A DNA stretch of 64,000 nt from Sulfurifustis variabilis (GTDB lineage Bacteria > Pseudomonadota > Gammaproteobacteria > Acidiferrobacterales > Sulfurifustaceae), in assembly GCF_002355415.1 (NCBI RefSeq), contig NZ_AP014936.1, forward strand, positions 3,447,501 to 3,511,500, read 5' to 3'. The translations under genes were made by a program, and so were the position numbers. The notes under the pieces are model-generated. The model ran no database searches and had not been told where the DNA came from. It saw nothing but the letters and a program-made list of their open reading frames with translations. Of the stretch, positions 54,792 to 63,410 are shown one piece after another; within the stretch, counting starts at the first letter, position 1; every line of letters begins with the position of its first letter.

Positions 54792-54829
54792 AACAAAAGG
54801 CCCCTGCCCGGCTGGACCGGACAGGGGCC
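54792..54829 (-). terminator. Attenuating terminator between green-type cbbS and cbbQ
   Basis: An 8-bp GC stem (54799-54806 with 54822-54829), extended by an inner CCGG pairing, followed on the minus strand by TTTTGTTTTG. It would reduce cbbQO expression below cbbLS, as is common for RuBisCO operons. Confidence 0.65.
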
Positions 54830-54855
54830 GTCGGGACGGCTCGATGCCCGGGGAC

Positions 54856-55212
54856 TTACTTCATCTTGCCGCGGTAGATCACCATGGCGGCGCCCTGGCT
54901 CTGGCGGAAGTTGTCGTAGCCGACCAGGCGCACGTGGTTATTCGGGTGCGCCTTGTGGCACGCCTCGGCCTCGGCCAGGATCCGGCTCACGTCGGTCTCC
55001 CCGAACATGGGCAGCTTCCACATGTACCAGTAGTGGTCGAAGGCGTTCTCCGGCTCGGTGTGCTCGATCGCCGGGTTCCAGCCCTTTTTCACGATGTACT
55101 CCACCTGCTTCTTGATCTCGTCGACGTCCATGGCCGGCAGGTACGAGAAGGTCTCGAACTTGCGGCTGCCGACATCGCTCACGCTCGATTTGTAGTCCTG
55201 CACTTCGCTCAT
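54856..55212 (-). CDS. cbbS: RuBisCO small subunit, green-type (form IA)
   Basis: A 118-residue small subunit: [56 protein letters not shown], and [19 protein letters not shown]. It lacks the red-type C-terminal hairpin, so it pairs with the form IA large subunit 40 nt upstream. ATG 55212 is used; the longer open frame is antisense-like noise within cbbL. Confidence 0.96.
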   Translation of the reverse strand: MSEVQDYKSSVSDVGSRKFETFSYLPAMDVDEIKKQVEYIVKKGWNPAIEHTEPENAFDHYWYMWKLPMFGETDVSRILAEAEACHKAHPNNHVRLVGYDNFRQSQGAAMVIYRGKMK

Positions 55213-55252
55213 TGCACCGACCTCGATTCGTTCGTTGACTGGGACGACTGCG

Positions 55253-56683
55253 TCACTTATGCGCCACGTCGAGCTTGTCGACGGTGTCGAACTCGAACTT
55301 GATCTCCTTCCACGTCTCCATGGCGATCTTGAGCTCGGGCGAGTGCTTGGCCGCGGCGGTGAGGATCTCCTTGCCCTCCTTCTCGATCGCGCGGCCCTGG
55401 TTGCGGGCCTCGACGCAGGCCTCGAGGGCCACGCGGTTGGCCGCCGCACCCGCGGCGTTGCCCCACGGATGGCCGAGCGTGCCGCCGCCGAACTGCAGCA
55501 CCGCGTCGTCGCCGAAGATCGTCACGAGCGCCGGCATGTGCCAGACGTGGATGCCGCCGGAGGCGACGGCGAAAGCGCCCGGCATGCTGCCCCAGTCCTG
55601 ATCGAAGAAGATGCCGCGCGAGCGGTCTTCCTTCACGAACTTCTCGCGCAGCAGGTCGATCCAGCCGAGCGTCGAGGCGCGGTCGCCCTCGAGCTTGCCG
55701 ACGACCGTGCCCGTGTGCAGGTGATCGCCGCCCGAGAGGCGCAGGATCTTGGTGAGCACGCGGAAGTGGATGCCGTGGTGCGGGTTGCGGTCGAGCACCG
55801 CGTGCATGGCCCGGTGGATGTGCAGTAGCAAACCGTTGTCGCGGCACCAGTTGGCGAGACCCGTGTTCGCGCAGAAGCCGCCGGTGATGTAGTCGTGCAT
55901 GATGATCGGCGCGCCCAGCTCCTTCGCGTACTCGGCGCGCTTGTACATCTCTTCGGGCGTCGGCGCCGTGACGTTCAGGTAGTGGCCCTTGCGCTCGCCG
56001 GTCTCCTTCTCCGCCTTGTGGATCGCCTCCATCACGAAGTCGAAGCGCTGGCGCCAGCGCATGAACGGCTGGCTGTTGACGTTTTCGTCGTCCTTGGTGA
56101 AGTCGAGACCGCCGCGCAGGCACTCGTACACGGCGCGGCCGTAGTTCTTCGCCGAGAGGCCGAGCTTCGGCTTGATGGTGCAGCCGAGCAGCGGACGGCC
56201 GTACTTGTTCATGATGTCGCGCTCGACCTGGATGCCGTGCGGCGGGCCGCCGCAGGTCTTCACGTAGGCGATCGGGAAGCGCACGTCCTCGAGACGCAGC
56301 GCGCGGATGGCCTTGAAGCCGAACACGTTGCCGACGAGGGAAGTGAACACGTTCACCACCGAGCCTTCCTCGAAGAGATCCATCGGGTAGGCCACGAAGG
56401 CGTAGAAACAGGTATCGTCGCCCGGAACGTCCTCGATGCGGTAGGCGCGGCCCTTGTAGAAGTCGAGGTCGGTCAGCAGGTCGGTCCACACCGTGGTCCA
56501 GGTGCCGGTGGACGACTCGGCGGCGACCGCCGCGGCGGCCTCTTCGCGCGGCACGCCCGGCTGCGGGGTGATCTTGAAGCAGGCGAGGATGTCCGTGTCC
56601 CTGATCTTGTAATCGGGCTCCCAGTACGTTTCCCGGTACTCCTTCACGCCTGCCTTGTAAGTCTTCACATTGCCTTTGGACAT
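55253..56683 (-). CDS. cbbL: RuBisCO large subunit, green-type (form IA)
   Basis: The second RuBisCO large subunit, 476 residues. Catalytic motifs are [19 protein letters not shown] with the carbamylated lysine, HIHRAMH and [10 protein letters not shown]. The short N-terminus ([20 protein letters not shown]) and [25 protein letters not shown] are form IA features. The absence of carboxysome genes and presence of cbbQO suggest a free cytoplasmic enzyme for higher CO2. ATG 56683 has a GAGGAG site; GTG 56689 is an alternative. Divergent from cbbR2. Confidence 0.97.
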   Translation of the reverse strand: MSKGNVKTYKAGVKEYRETYWEPDYKIRDTDILACFKITPQPGVPREEAAAAVAAESSTGTWTTVWTDLLTDLDFYKGRAYRIEDVPGDDTCFYAFVAYPMDLFEEGSVVNVFTSLVGNVFGFKAIRALRLEDVRFPIAYVKTCGGPPHGIQVERDIMNKYGRPLLGCTIKPKLGLSAKNYGRAVYECLRGGLDFTKDDENVNSQPFMRWRQRFDFVMEAIHKAEKETGERKGHYLNVTAPTPEEMYKRAEYAKELGAPIIMHDYITGGFCANTGLANWCRDNGLLLHIHRAMHAVLDRNPHHGIHFRVLTKILRLSGGDHLHTGTVVGKLEGDRASTLGWIDLLREKFVKEDRSRGIFFDQDWGSMPGAFAVASGGIHVWHMPALVTIFGDDAVLQFGGGTLGHPWGNAAGAAANRVALEACVEARNQGRAIEKEGKEILTAAAKHSPELKIAMETWKEIKFEFDTVDKLDVAHK

Positions 56684-56777
56684 GACCACTCCTCTTTCGG
56701 AAATCGGGGTCGCGGGCCGCGCCCGCTCGTTCAGGCGCGCACCTTACGCCAGGCGTACCATAAAATAAATTAAGGCT

Positions 56778-56801
56778 TTATGATGGTTACCATAAGCTTA
56801 T
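56778..56801. promoter_or_regulatory. Paired dyads in the green-type cbbL/cbbR control region
   Basis: TTATGATGGTTACCATAA (56778-56795) and ATAAGCTTAT (56792-56801) are overlapping palindromes in an AT-rich stretch between cbbL and cbbR2. They are good candidates for the CbbR sites. ATGGTTACCAT inside the first is itself an 11-bp palindrome. Confidence 0.45.
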
Positions 56802-56813
56802 ACTTATCACTTC

Positions 56814-57770
56814 GTGCACCTGACTTTACGCCAATTGCGGACCTTCGAGGCCGTCGCCCGGCACCTGAACTATACCCGTGCGGCCGAGGAGCTCTTTCTC
56901 ACGCAGCCGGCCGTCTCCATGCAGATCCGGGGCCTCGAGAAGCAGCTCGGCGTGGCCCTCTTCGAGCAGCTCGGGAAGCGCCTGTATTTGACCGAGGCGG
57001 GCCGTGAAGCGCTCCATTACGCACGGTCGATCGCCCAGCAGATCGAGGACCTCGAAACGGTGCTCGCCGGGCTCAAGGGCGTCGGCGGCGGCCGGCTGCG
57101 CATCTCGGTCGCCTCGACCGCCAACTACTTCATGCCGGCGCTGCTTGCCGCCTTCTCCCAGCGCCACTCGGGAGTACAGGCGAGCCTCGACATCACCAAC
57201 CGCGAGGCTCTCCTGCGCCAGCTTGCCGAGAACACTGTCGATCTCGTGGTGATGGGCCAGCCGCCCGCCGAAATGGATCTCGAGGCGGCGGTCTTTCGGG
57301 AGAACCCGCTGGTCATCGTCGCTCCACCCGATCACCCGCTCGCGAGCGAACGGCGCATTCCGCTGGAGCGTCTGCAGCAGGAGGTATTTCTCGTCCGGGA
57401 ACCCGGCTCCGGCACGCGAATCGCCATGGAACGCTTCTTCAGCGAGCGCGGGATCCGGCTGACGACCGGCATGGAGGTCGGGAGCAACGAGGCGATCAAG
57501 CAGAGCGTCGAGGCGGGACTCGGGCTCGGGGTGCTGGCCCGCGACACGATCGCGCTCGAGCTGGAGCTGCAGCGCCTCGTCGTCCTCGACGTGCGGGATT
57601 TCCCGATCATGCGACACTGGTACGTGGTGCACCGGCGGGGCAAGCGGCTCCCGGCGGTCGCGCAGGCGTTCAAGGAATTTCTGTTGACCGGAGTCCCTGC
57701 GCGCGGTCGGGCTTCCGGACCCCCGGCGCCGGCAAAGGGGGGCGTGCGTCGGCCCGCCCGCCCGCGCTGA
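56814..57770 (+). CDS. cbbR: LysR-family regulator CbbR of the green-type operon
   Basis: A 318-residue LysR regulator with the HTH TLRQLRTFEAVARHLNYTRAAEELFLTQPAVSMQIRGL and the ligand-domain REPGSGTRIAMERFF and GSNEAIKQSVEAGLGLGVLA. It is clearly related to the first CbbR but not identical, fitting separate control of the two RuBisCOs. GTG 56814 is the start and lacks an obvious ribosome site. The last 25 residues are Arg/Pro-rich. Divergent from green-type cbbL. Confidence 0.92.
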   Translation: MHLTLRQLRTFEAVARHLNYTRAAEELFLTQPAVSMQIRGLEKQLGVALFEQLGKRLYLTEAGREALHYARSIAQQIEDLETVLAGLKGVGGGRLRISVASTANYFMPALLAAFSQRHSGVQASLDITNREALLRQLAENTVDLVVMGQPPAEMDLEAAVFRENPLVIVAPPDHPLASERRIPLERLQQEVFLVREPGSGTRIAMERFFSERGIRLTTGMEVGSNEAIKQSVEAGLGLGVLARDTIALELELQRLVVLDVRDFPIMRHWYVVHRRGKRLPAVAQAFKEFLLTGVPARGRASGPPAPAKGGVRRPARPR

Positions 57771-57882
57771 CCCCGTCTTTTCCCGGCGACATCGTCAATC
57801 ACCCTACGGGCTTCCTCGTCTTCAGGCGCGACAGGCCGCCTCTTATCCTCGAGCGCGGTCAACGTTTCGAAGGAGAAACCGC

Positions 57883-58122
57883 ATGATGCGCACAGGGATG
57901 GTGATGGCGACCGGGGCGGCAATGGTGCTGGCCCTGGCCGGCTGCAGCAGCAAGACCGGCACCGCGGCGGCGGTCGGCGTCGGCGCGGCCGGGGCGGCCT
58001 ACGAATACTCGAACAAGCGCGCGATGGACGAGCTCAAGGAACAGCGGGACTCGGGCCAGATCTCGCAGGAGGAGTTCAACCGTCGCAAGCAGGAGATCGA
58101 AGGGCGCTCCGCCGTCTACTGA
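57883..58122 (+). CDS. Small SHOCT-domain lipoprotein
   Basis: A 79-residue lipoprotein: signal with lipobox LAGC (cysteine near residue 21), an Ala/Gly-rich spacer, and a SHOCT-type C-terminal helical hairpin (DELKEQRDSGQISQEEFNRRKQEIEGR). SHOCT domains help oligomerise; cargo is unknown. ATG 57883 has an AGGAG site. Monocistronic. Confidence 0.82.
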   Translation: MMRTGMVMATGAAMVLALAGCSSKTGTAAAVGVGAAGAAYEYSNKRAMDELKEQRDSGQISQEEFNRRKQEIEGRSAVY

Positions 58123-58405
58123 ACCGGGTCAGCTCGCCCAGCGACCCCGGTAACTCTACGCCAGTTGACAGGACCGTCGTGTCCGCGAGCGGGTAAGTGT
58201 TCCCGTAGCGGACGCAGGCGGCGAGTTCCTCGGTGTTGTCGTACTTGGGTCAAGGGGACGCCGGTCAGCCTCTCGGCGTCTCTTCTCGTGGAACCCGCCC
58301 AGCCCGCTCTTGCGCCGCTCGGCCATGCCGGCAGATGGAGCAGGCGGTCGCCCGCGGGCTGGGCGAAAGGGCTTTCGCTGAACGATCCTGCCTGGCCGCT
58401 TTCCG

Positions 58406-59818
58406 TCAATCTTCCACGCCCTCGCACGCTCCGGGACAGATGTCTTTCAGCAGCACGGTGCCGGCCTCGGTGCCGTCGGTCCGCCACCACTCCCTGCCGC
58501 TTGAGCCATCGTCGGCAAAGAAATAGAGCGCGCCGTTGAAGGCCGTAAAGTCGTCGGGCCAGGATTCCCCACCGGGGTAGATGTCCTTGACCTGCACCGT
58601 ACCGGCTTCGGTGCCGTCGGTCTTCCAGAGCTCGGCGCCGGTGACGCCATCGGCGGCAGTGAAATACAGCGCCCCGCTGAAGGCCGTAAAGCCGTGCGGC
58701 GAGGAACTCCCGCCGGGGTAGATGTCCTTGACCGGCACCGTGCCCACCTCGGTGCCGTCGGTCTTCCAGAGCTCGTAGCCGCTGGTGCCGTCGTTAGCAC
58801 GGAAATAGAGCGCGCCGCTGAAGGCCGTCAAGTAGGAGGGATAGGAACCCATCACGCCGGGGTTGATGTCCATTACCCGCACCGTGCCGGCTTCGGTCCC
58901 GTCTGTCTGCCATAACTCCCTGCCGCTGACGCCGTCCTCAGCACTGAAATAGAGCGTGCCGTTGAGGACTGTAATGTCGTAGGGCCGGGAATCTCCCAGG
59001 CCAGGGAATATGTCCTTGACCCGCACCGTGCCGGCTTCGGTGCCGTCGGTCTTCCACAGTTCCACACCGTCGACGCCGTCGTTGGCAGTGAAGTAGAGCG
59101 CGCCGTTGAAGGCCGTAAAGCCGTAGAGCGAGGCGTGCCCACCGAGGTTGATGTCCTTGACCCGCACCGTACCGGCTTCGGTGCCGTCGGTCTTCCAGAG
59201 TTCCGCGCCGGTGACGCCGTCGTTGGCAGTGAAATAGAGCGCGCCGTTGAAGGACGTAAAGTAGGAGGGATAGGAACTTCCCACGCCCGGGTCGATGTCC
59301 TTGACCCGCACCGTGCCGGCTCCGGTGCCGTCGGTCTTCCACAGTTCAGCGCCGGTGACGCCGTCGTTGGCACTGAAATAGAGCGCGCCGTTGAAGGACG
59401 TAAAGCCGTACGGCGATGAGCTCCCGCCGGGGTTGATGTCCTTGACCCGGGCCGTGCCCGCCTCGGTACCGTCGGTTTTCCACAGTTCCGCGCCGGTGGC
59501 GCCGTCGTTGGCAAGGAAATAGGTCTCGCCGTTCAAGGCTGTGAAGTAAACGGGCCAGGAATCTCCTCCGCCGGGATTGATGTCCTTGACCCGCACCGTG
59601 CCCGCCTCGGTGCCGTCGGTTTTCCACAGCTCCCAGCCGCTGGCGCCATCGTTGCCTATGAAATAGCGGAACGTCGGCCCGGTATCCGCGCCGCCTCCCG
59701 CATCCCCGCCTCCACCGCCCCCGCCGCACGCCGCGAGAGCCAGCAGCAGGAGAACAAGGCAACCTGCCCGCGCCGGGCCTCCCACGGCCGATCGATCGTG
59801 TTCGATTTGTGATTTCAT
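58406..59818 (-). CDS. Lipoprotein with nine ELWxxDGT repeats
   Basis: A 470-residue exported lipoprotein. Lipobox ALAAC (C31) and a Gly-rich spacer are followed by nine repeats of about 46 residues of the form (D/N)G..G.ELWKTDGTEAGTVRVKDINPGG, most nearly identical, the last degenerate (EWWRTDGT). The ELWxxDGT repeat forms a beta-propeller-like or solenoid domain of unknown binding partner. The coding DNA is strongly repetitive. It ends KDICPGACEG, with two cysteines in the tail. Monocistronic. Confidence 0.85.
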   Translation of the reverse strand: MKSQIEHDRSAVGGPARAGCLVLLLLALAACGGGGGGGDAGGGADTGPTFRYFIGNDGASGWELWKTDGTEAGTVRVKDINPGGGDSWPVYFTALNGETYFLANDGATGAELWKTDGTEAGTARVKDINPGGSSSPYGFTSFNGALYFSANDGVTGAELWKTDGTGAGTVRVKDIDPGVGSSYPSYFTSFNGALYFTANDGVTGAELWKTDGTEAGTVRVKDINLGGHASLYGFTAFNGALYFTANDGVDGVELWKTDGTEAGTVRVKDIFPGLGDSRPYDITVLNGTLYFSAEDGVSGRELWQTDGTEAGTVRVMDINPGVMGSYPSYLTAFSGALYFRANDGTSGYELWKTDGTEVGTVPVKDIYPGGSSSPHGFTAFSGALYFTAADGVTGAELWKTDGTEAGTVQVKDIYPGGESWPDDFTAFNGALYFFADDGSSGREWWRTDGTEAGTVLLKDICPGACEGVED

Positions 59819-60196
59819 GAGCGTGTTCTTCCTCCCGTTCAGGTTTTCGCATGCGTGTCGGTGCGCGGTGTCGAATGTCCGCCCCGGCATCCTGCGCCGG
59901 AACCGGCGAGTACCCCGACCTGAGACCGAAAGGGCGACTTCGATTGAGCGCGCCTCAGCAGGACAGGCCTCCTCCGTTGCGTGGCTGATGGAAGCGACAG
60001 GCCGCATTATTCGCCGACGTTCTCACTCGAAGAATCCGACGCGTGAACTAGCACGAAGGTCGGACCGGTCGGCGGGCCCTCGCTACAATCGGTGCAGGCG
60101 AAGGCGTGATCGGAAAGGTGGAGAGTCCGGAAGGACTCGGTTATATAAGCCGGAAGAACTAGAACGCGGGGCCGCAGGCACGGGGAGGTTTACAGC
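59819..60196. other. Divergent control region with a small dyad
   Basis: No gene is seen in these 378 nt between the ELWxxDGT gene and the response regulator. A 6-bp dyad GAGTCC-ggaa-GGACTC (60123-60138) followed by TTATATAAG could be an operator and -10 region for the plus-strand regulator. No clear -35 was found. Confidence 0.45.
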
Positions 60197-60871
60197 ATGG
60201 CGGAGCGAGAAGCGCGATTGAAGATCCTGGTTGTCGATGATCACCCCTTGATCCGGCAGGCACTGCCCGGGGTGTTGCGCCAGCTGGACGATGCCGGCCT
60301 CGTGCTGGACGCGCCCGACTGGCCGAGCGCGGGGAAAGTGCTGGCGGAGCACCCGGACCTCGACCTCATCCTGCTCGACCTGCACTTGCCGGGCATCAGC
60401 GGGCTGGAAGCGCTGTCGGAACTGCGTGACAGCCACGCCGGAATCCCGGTGGTCGCGCTCTCCGCGGCCGACGACCGCCAGACAGTGCTGGAGGCGATCG
60501 ACCGGGGCGCGGCCGGTTTCATTCCCAAGTCCTCGTCGAACGAGGTCCTGGTGAACGCCTTGCGGCTCGTGCTGTGCGGCGGTGTCTACCTCCCTCCCGA
60601 GATCCTCGAGCACGCGCGCTCGACCGCGCCCGGCCCGGCCCAGGCGCGGCCGGCCGCGCAAATGCGAGCGGAGCTCGGTCTCACGGAGCGCCAGCTCGAG
60701 GTGCTCGCCCTGATCGTCCAGGGCAAGTCGAACAAGGTCATCGGCCGGCAGCTCGACCTGGCGGAGGCGACGGTGAAGATCCACGTTTCGGCGATCCTCA
60801 AGGCCTTCAAGGTCACGAGCCGCACGCAGGCCCTGATCGCCGCGACGCGGCTGGGGCTGCGGTTCGACTAG
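60197..60871 (+). CDS. NarL/LuxR-type response regulator
   Basis: A 224-residue two-component regulator: receiver domain with acidic pocket DDH (14-16), phospho-acceptor D61 (LILLDLHLPG) and lysine in FIPKSS, then a LuxR-type HTH (LTERQLEVLALIVQGKSNKVIGRQLDLAEATVKIHVSAIL). A good GGGGAGG ribosome site precedes ATG 60197. It converges with the hybrid sensor kinase, so the two are a candidate pair though not co-transcribed. Confidence 0.9.
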   Translation: MAEREARLKILVVDDHPLIRQALPGVLRQLDDAGLVLDAPDWPSAGKVLAEHPDLDLILLDLHLPGISGLEALSELRDSHAGIPVVALSAADDRQTVLEAIDRGAAGFIPKSSSNEVLVNALRLVLCGGVYLPPEILEHARSTAPGPAQARPAAQMRAELGLTERQLEVLALIVQGKSNKVIGRQLDLAEATVKIHVSAILKAFKVTSRTQALIAATRLGLRFD

Positions 60872-60901
60872 CGAGCCGCGGACATGCGCCGCGGCGAGCG
60901 A

Positions 60902-60933
60902 GTTGAAAAACGCCAAGGATGGCGTTTTTCAAC
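60902..60933. terminator. Bidirectional terminator between regulator and sensor kinase
   Basis: A 13-bp perfect stem GTTGAAAAACGCC/GGCGTTTTTCAAC (60902-60914 with 60921-60933) with a 6-nt loop, flanked by A5 and T5 runs inside the stem. It lies between the converging response-regulator and kinase genes. Confidence 0.75.
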
Positions 60934-60939
60934 AAACTG

Positions 60940-63207
60940 CTAGACGGACGGCGCGGCGGCACGCGGCGCCCCGGGCGTGACGTCGCCGGCGAGCAGGATG
61001 TGGAGCGCGTCGCGCAACCTCTCCGGCTGCACCGGCTTGTGCAGAATCGCGAAGCCGCTGGCGAGCGCCTCCTTCAACCGCTCGGGGGCGGTGTCCCCGG
61101 TCACGATCACCGCCGGAATCTCGAGCCCGGACAGAACGCGCAGCCGCTGGACCAATCCGATGCCGCTCTCGGTTCCCGGCAAGCGGTAATCGCATACGAT
61201 GACGTCGGGAAAACGCTCGGAGCGCGCCAGCCGCTCGACCGCCTCGTCGCTGCCGCCGGCGACGATGACGTGGCAACCCCAGCGGGAAAGCAGACCGGTC
61301 ATCGCCGCGCGCACGAGCATGTCGTCGTCCACGATCATCACCAGCGCACCCCCCAACCGATCCGAAGCGCACGCCGGCGCCGGGACGGGCGCTGCCGTCC
61401 GCACGGCCGCGCCGCGCTCGACCGTAACGGCGAACACCGACCCTCGCCCGGGCTCGGAACGGAGCTCGAGGCGATGGCCGAGCAGCCGCACGAGACGATC
61501 GACGATCGCGAGCCCGAGCCCCAGACCCTTGCCGCGGTCGCGCTCCGGGTTTCCCAGCTGCACGAACTCCCGGAAAATCTCACGGCGCTTGTCCCGCGGG
61601 ATGCCGACGCCACTGTCCCAGACCTCGATCCGCACCTGCGCGCCCGAGCGCCGACAGCCGAGCAGCACGCCGCCGCGCTCGGTGTAGCGGAGCGCGTTGC
61701 TGACGAGATTCAGCAGAATCCGCTCGAGCAGCACCGGGTCGCTGCGCACCGACAGCCGGCAAGGCGCCACGCGCAGCCGGAGGCCCTTGCGCGCGAACTC
61801 GGGCGCGAAGCTCGCCCGCAGGCGATCGAACAGGCTGCCGATCGCGAATTCCGTCCGCGACGGCCTGAGCACGCCGGCATCGAGCTTCGAGACGTCGAGG
61901 ATCGCATCGAGCAGTTGCCGGAGGGCGGACACCGCGGACTGCGCCTGCTCGACCAGCTCGAGCGTGTCCGGCGAGCGCGCGGTGTCGCGCAGTTGCGCGA
62001 CGAAGAGACCGAGTGCGTGCATCGGCTGGCGCAGGTCGTGGCTCGCGGCCGCGAGGAAACGGGACTTGGCCTCATTGGCCCGGGCGAGCTGCTCCGTGCG
62101 CTCCTCGACCTTGCGTTCGAGATGCGCGTAGGACTCGCGCAGCTGGTCCGCCATCCGGTTGAACTGGGTAGCGAGGTCCTCCAGCTCGTCGCCCGTGTGT
62201 ACTTCGATGCGGTGATCGAGCCTGCCGGCGCCGATGCGGTCCGCGCCCGCCTGCAACGCCCTGATCGGTTCGACCATCCGCCGCGCCAGGACGAAGGATG
62301 CCCCCGCCGCAAGAACGAGGCCGGCAAGCAGCAGCAAGGCGGTGCGGAGCATGGAGCCGTACAGCGGCGCGAGGGCCTCGGTCAGCGGCTGTTCCACGAG
62401 CACCGCCCAGCCGAGGGACGGGATCGGCGCGTGCGCGACGAGGACCGGTTGCCCGCCCCGGTTCTCGGCGACGTGGAGGTCCGGCCGCTCGGTGACCGGA
62501 TTCCCTGCGGACAGCGCCGCCCGCACCTGCCGCAAGGAGCCGAGGTCCGTCTTCTTGAGCACGAGACTGATGTCCGGATGCGAGATCAGGCGGCCTCCGG
62601 GCCCGACGACATAGGCGTACCCGGTCCGTCCCGCGCGGATTCCGGAAACCACGTCCCACATGAACTTGAGGTTGACCTCGGCGACGGTCACGCCCGCGTC
62701 GTCGACCATCGCGACCGTCATGTACGGCTCGGTCTCCTTTCGGAAGTAGACGGGCCCGAAGTAGGTTCGATCCCTTTCCGCCTCGCGAAATGCGGGGAGC
62801 CGCGAGCGGTCCTTGCCGCTCTCGATCGAGTCCATCGCAAGTCGCGAGACGAGCAGCCGTTCCTGCCCGGAGGGATCGATCAGGGCGATTTCGGTGATGG
62901 CCGGGGCCTGGCGCAGGAGCCGCAGGTAATCGAGACGCCGCTGCTCGAGCGGCGAGGGTCCGGTCACGACCCGAGGCAGGCTCGTCCAGCCCACCTGGCG
63001 CTCGATTTCCTTCACGTATTGCTCGATCTTGTAGGCGGCCGCGGCCGCCTTCTCGCGCTGTAGCGTGACCAGCGTGGCGACGTTGTCGCGGTGGGAGAAG
63101 TACATACCGCTGAGCCCGCTCGCGAGCAGCGCGAGGGTGACGAGCGCGACGAAGTAGACCGCGTACTTGCGGTGCAGCCGCCCGCCGAGACCGTGCCACG
63201 TCGCCAT
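60940..63207 (-). CDS. Hybrid sensor histidine kinase with periplasmic Cache-like domain
   Basis: A 755-residue membrane kinase: N-terminal helix (about 15-35), a Cache-like sensor domain in the periplasm (about 60-280), second helix, HAMP (about 300-360), HisKA with phosphorylated histidine near 389 (AASHDLRQPMHAL), HATPase with NALRYT, GVGIP and GKGLGLGLAI, then a receiver domain from about 626 with aspartate near 670 (VCDYRLPG). It faces the LuxR-type regulator gene across a shared terminator and is 203 nt from the substrate-binding-protein gene on the same strand. Confidence 0.9.
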   Translation of the reverse strand: MATWHGLGGRLHRKYAVYFVALVTLALLASGLSGMYFSHRDNVATLVTLQREKAAAAAYKIEQYVKEIERQVGWTSLPRVVTGPSPLEQRRLDYLRLLRQAPAITEIALIDPSGQERLLVSRLAMDSIESGKDRSRLPAFREAERDRTYFGPVYFRKETEPYMTVAMVDDAGVTVAEVNLKFMWDVVSGIRAGRTGYAYVVGPGGRLISHPDISLVLKKTDLGSLRQVRAALSAGNPVTERPDLHVAENRGGQPVLVAHAPIPSLGWAVLVEQPLTEALAPLYGSMLRTALLLLAGLVLAAGASFVLARRMVEPIRALQAGADRIGAGRLDHRIEVHTGDELEDLATQFNRMADQLRESYAHLERKVEERTEQLARANEAKSRFLAAASHDLRQPMHALGLFVAQLRDTARSPDTLELVEQAQSAVSALRQLLDAILDVSKLDAGVLRPSRTEFAIGSLFDRLRASFAPEFARKGLRLRVAPCRLSVRSDPVLLERILLNLVSNALRYTERGGVLLGCRRSGAQVRIEVWDSGVGIPRDKRREIFREFVQLGNPERDRGKGLGLGLAIVDRLVRLLGHRLELRSEPGRGSVFAVTVERGAAVRTAAPVPAPACASDRLGGALVMIVDDDMLVRAAMTGLLSRWGCHVIVAGGSDEAVERLARSERFPDVIVCDYRLPGTESGIGLVQRLRVLSGLEIPAVIVTGDTAPERLKEALASGFAILHKPVQPERLRDALHILLAGDVTPGAPRAAAPSV

Positions 63208-63410
63208 GCGCGCTTTCGCCCCTGGCCGATTCCGCTCATCCTACCGCCTGGCGGGAGTTTTATTCACGCCCGCGGGTCGTCCGATGCGCTTCGTCGCAGC
63301 AGGAGTCCTGCACGCGGTGTTCAACCCGAGGCAAGCCGGGTTTCAGTCGGAGGCCGGACCGTCAGCTTGACGCGTTCGTATCGTGTTGCCGCCGGTGCAT
63401 CGAGCCATCC

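Noticed and set aside
55253-56683. Carboxysomal RuBisCO
   Set aside because: No carboxysome shell, CsoS2 or carboxysomal carbonic anhydrase gene is near; the gene context is cbbQ-cbbO with a beta-type carbonic anhydrase.
58130-58260. A coding-like minus-strand fragment (YDNTEELAACVRYGNTYPLADT)
   Set aside because: It begins directly after a stop codon, has no start, and no family was recognised. Too short to call a pseudogene.
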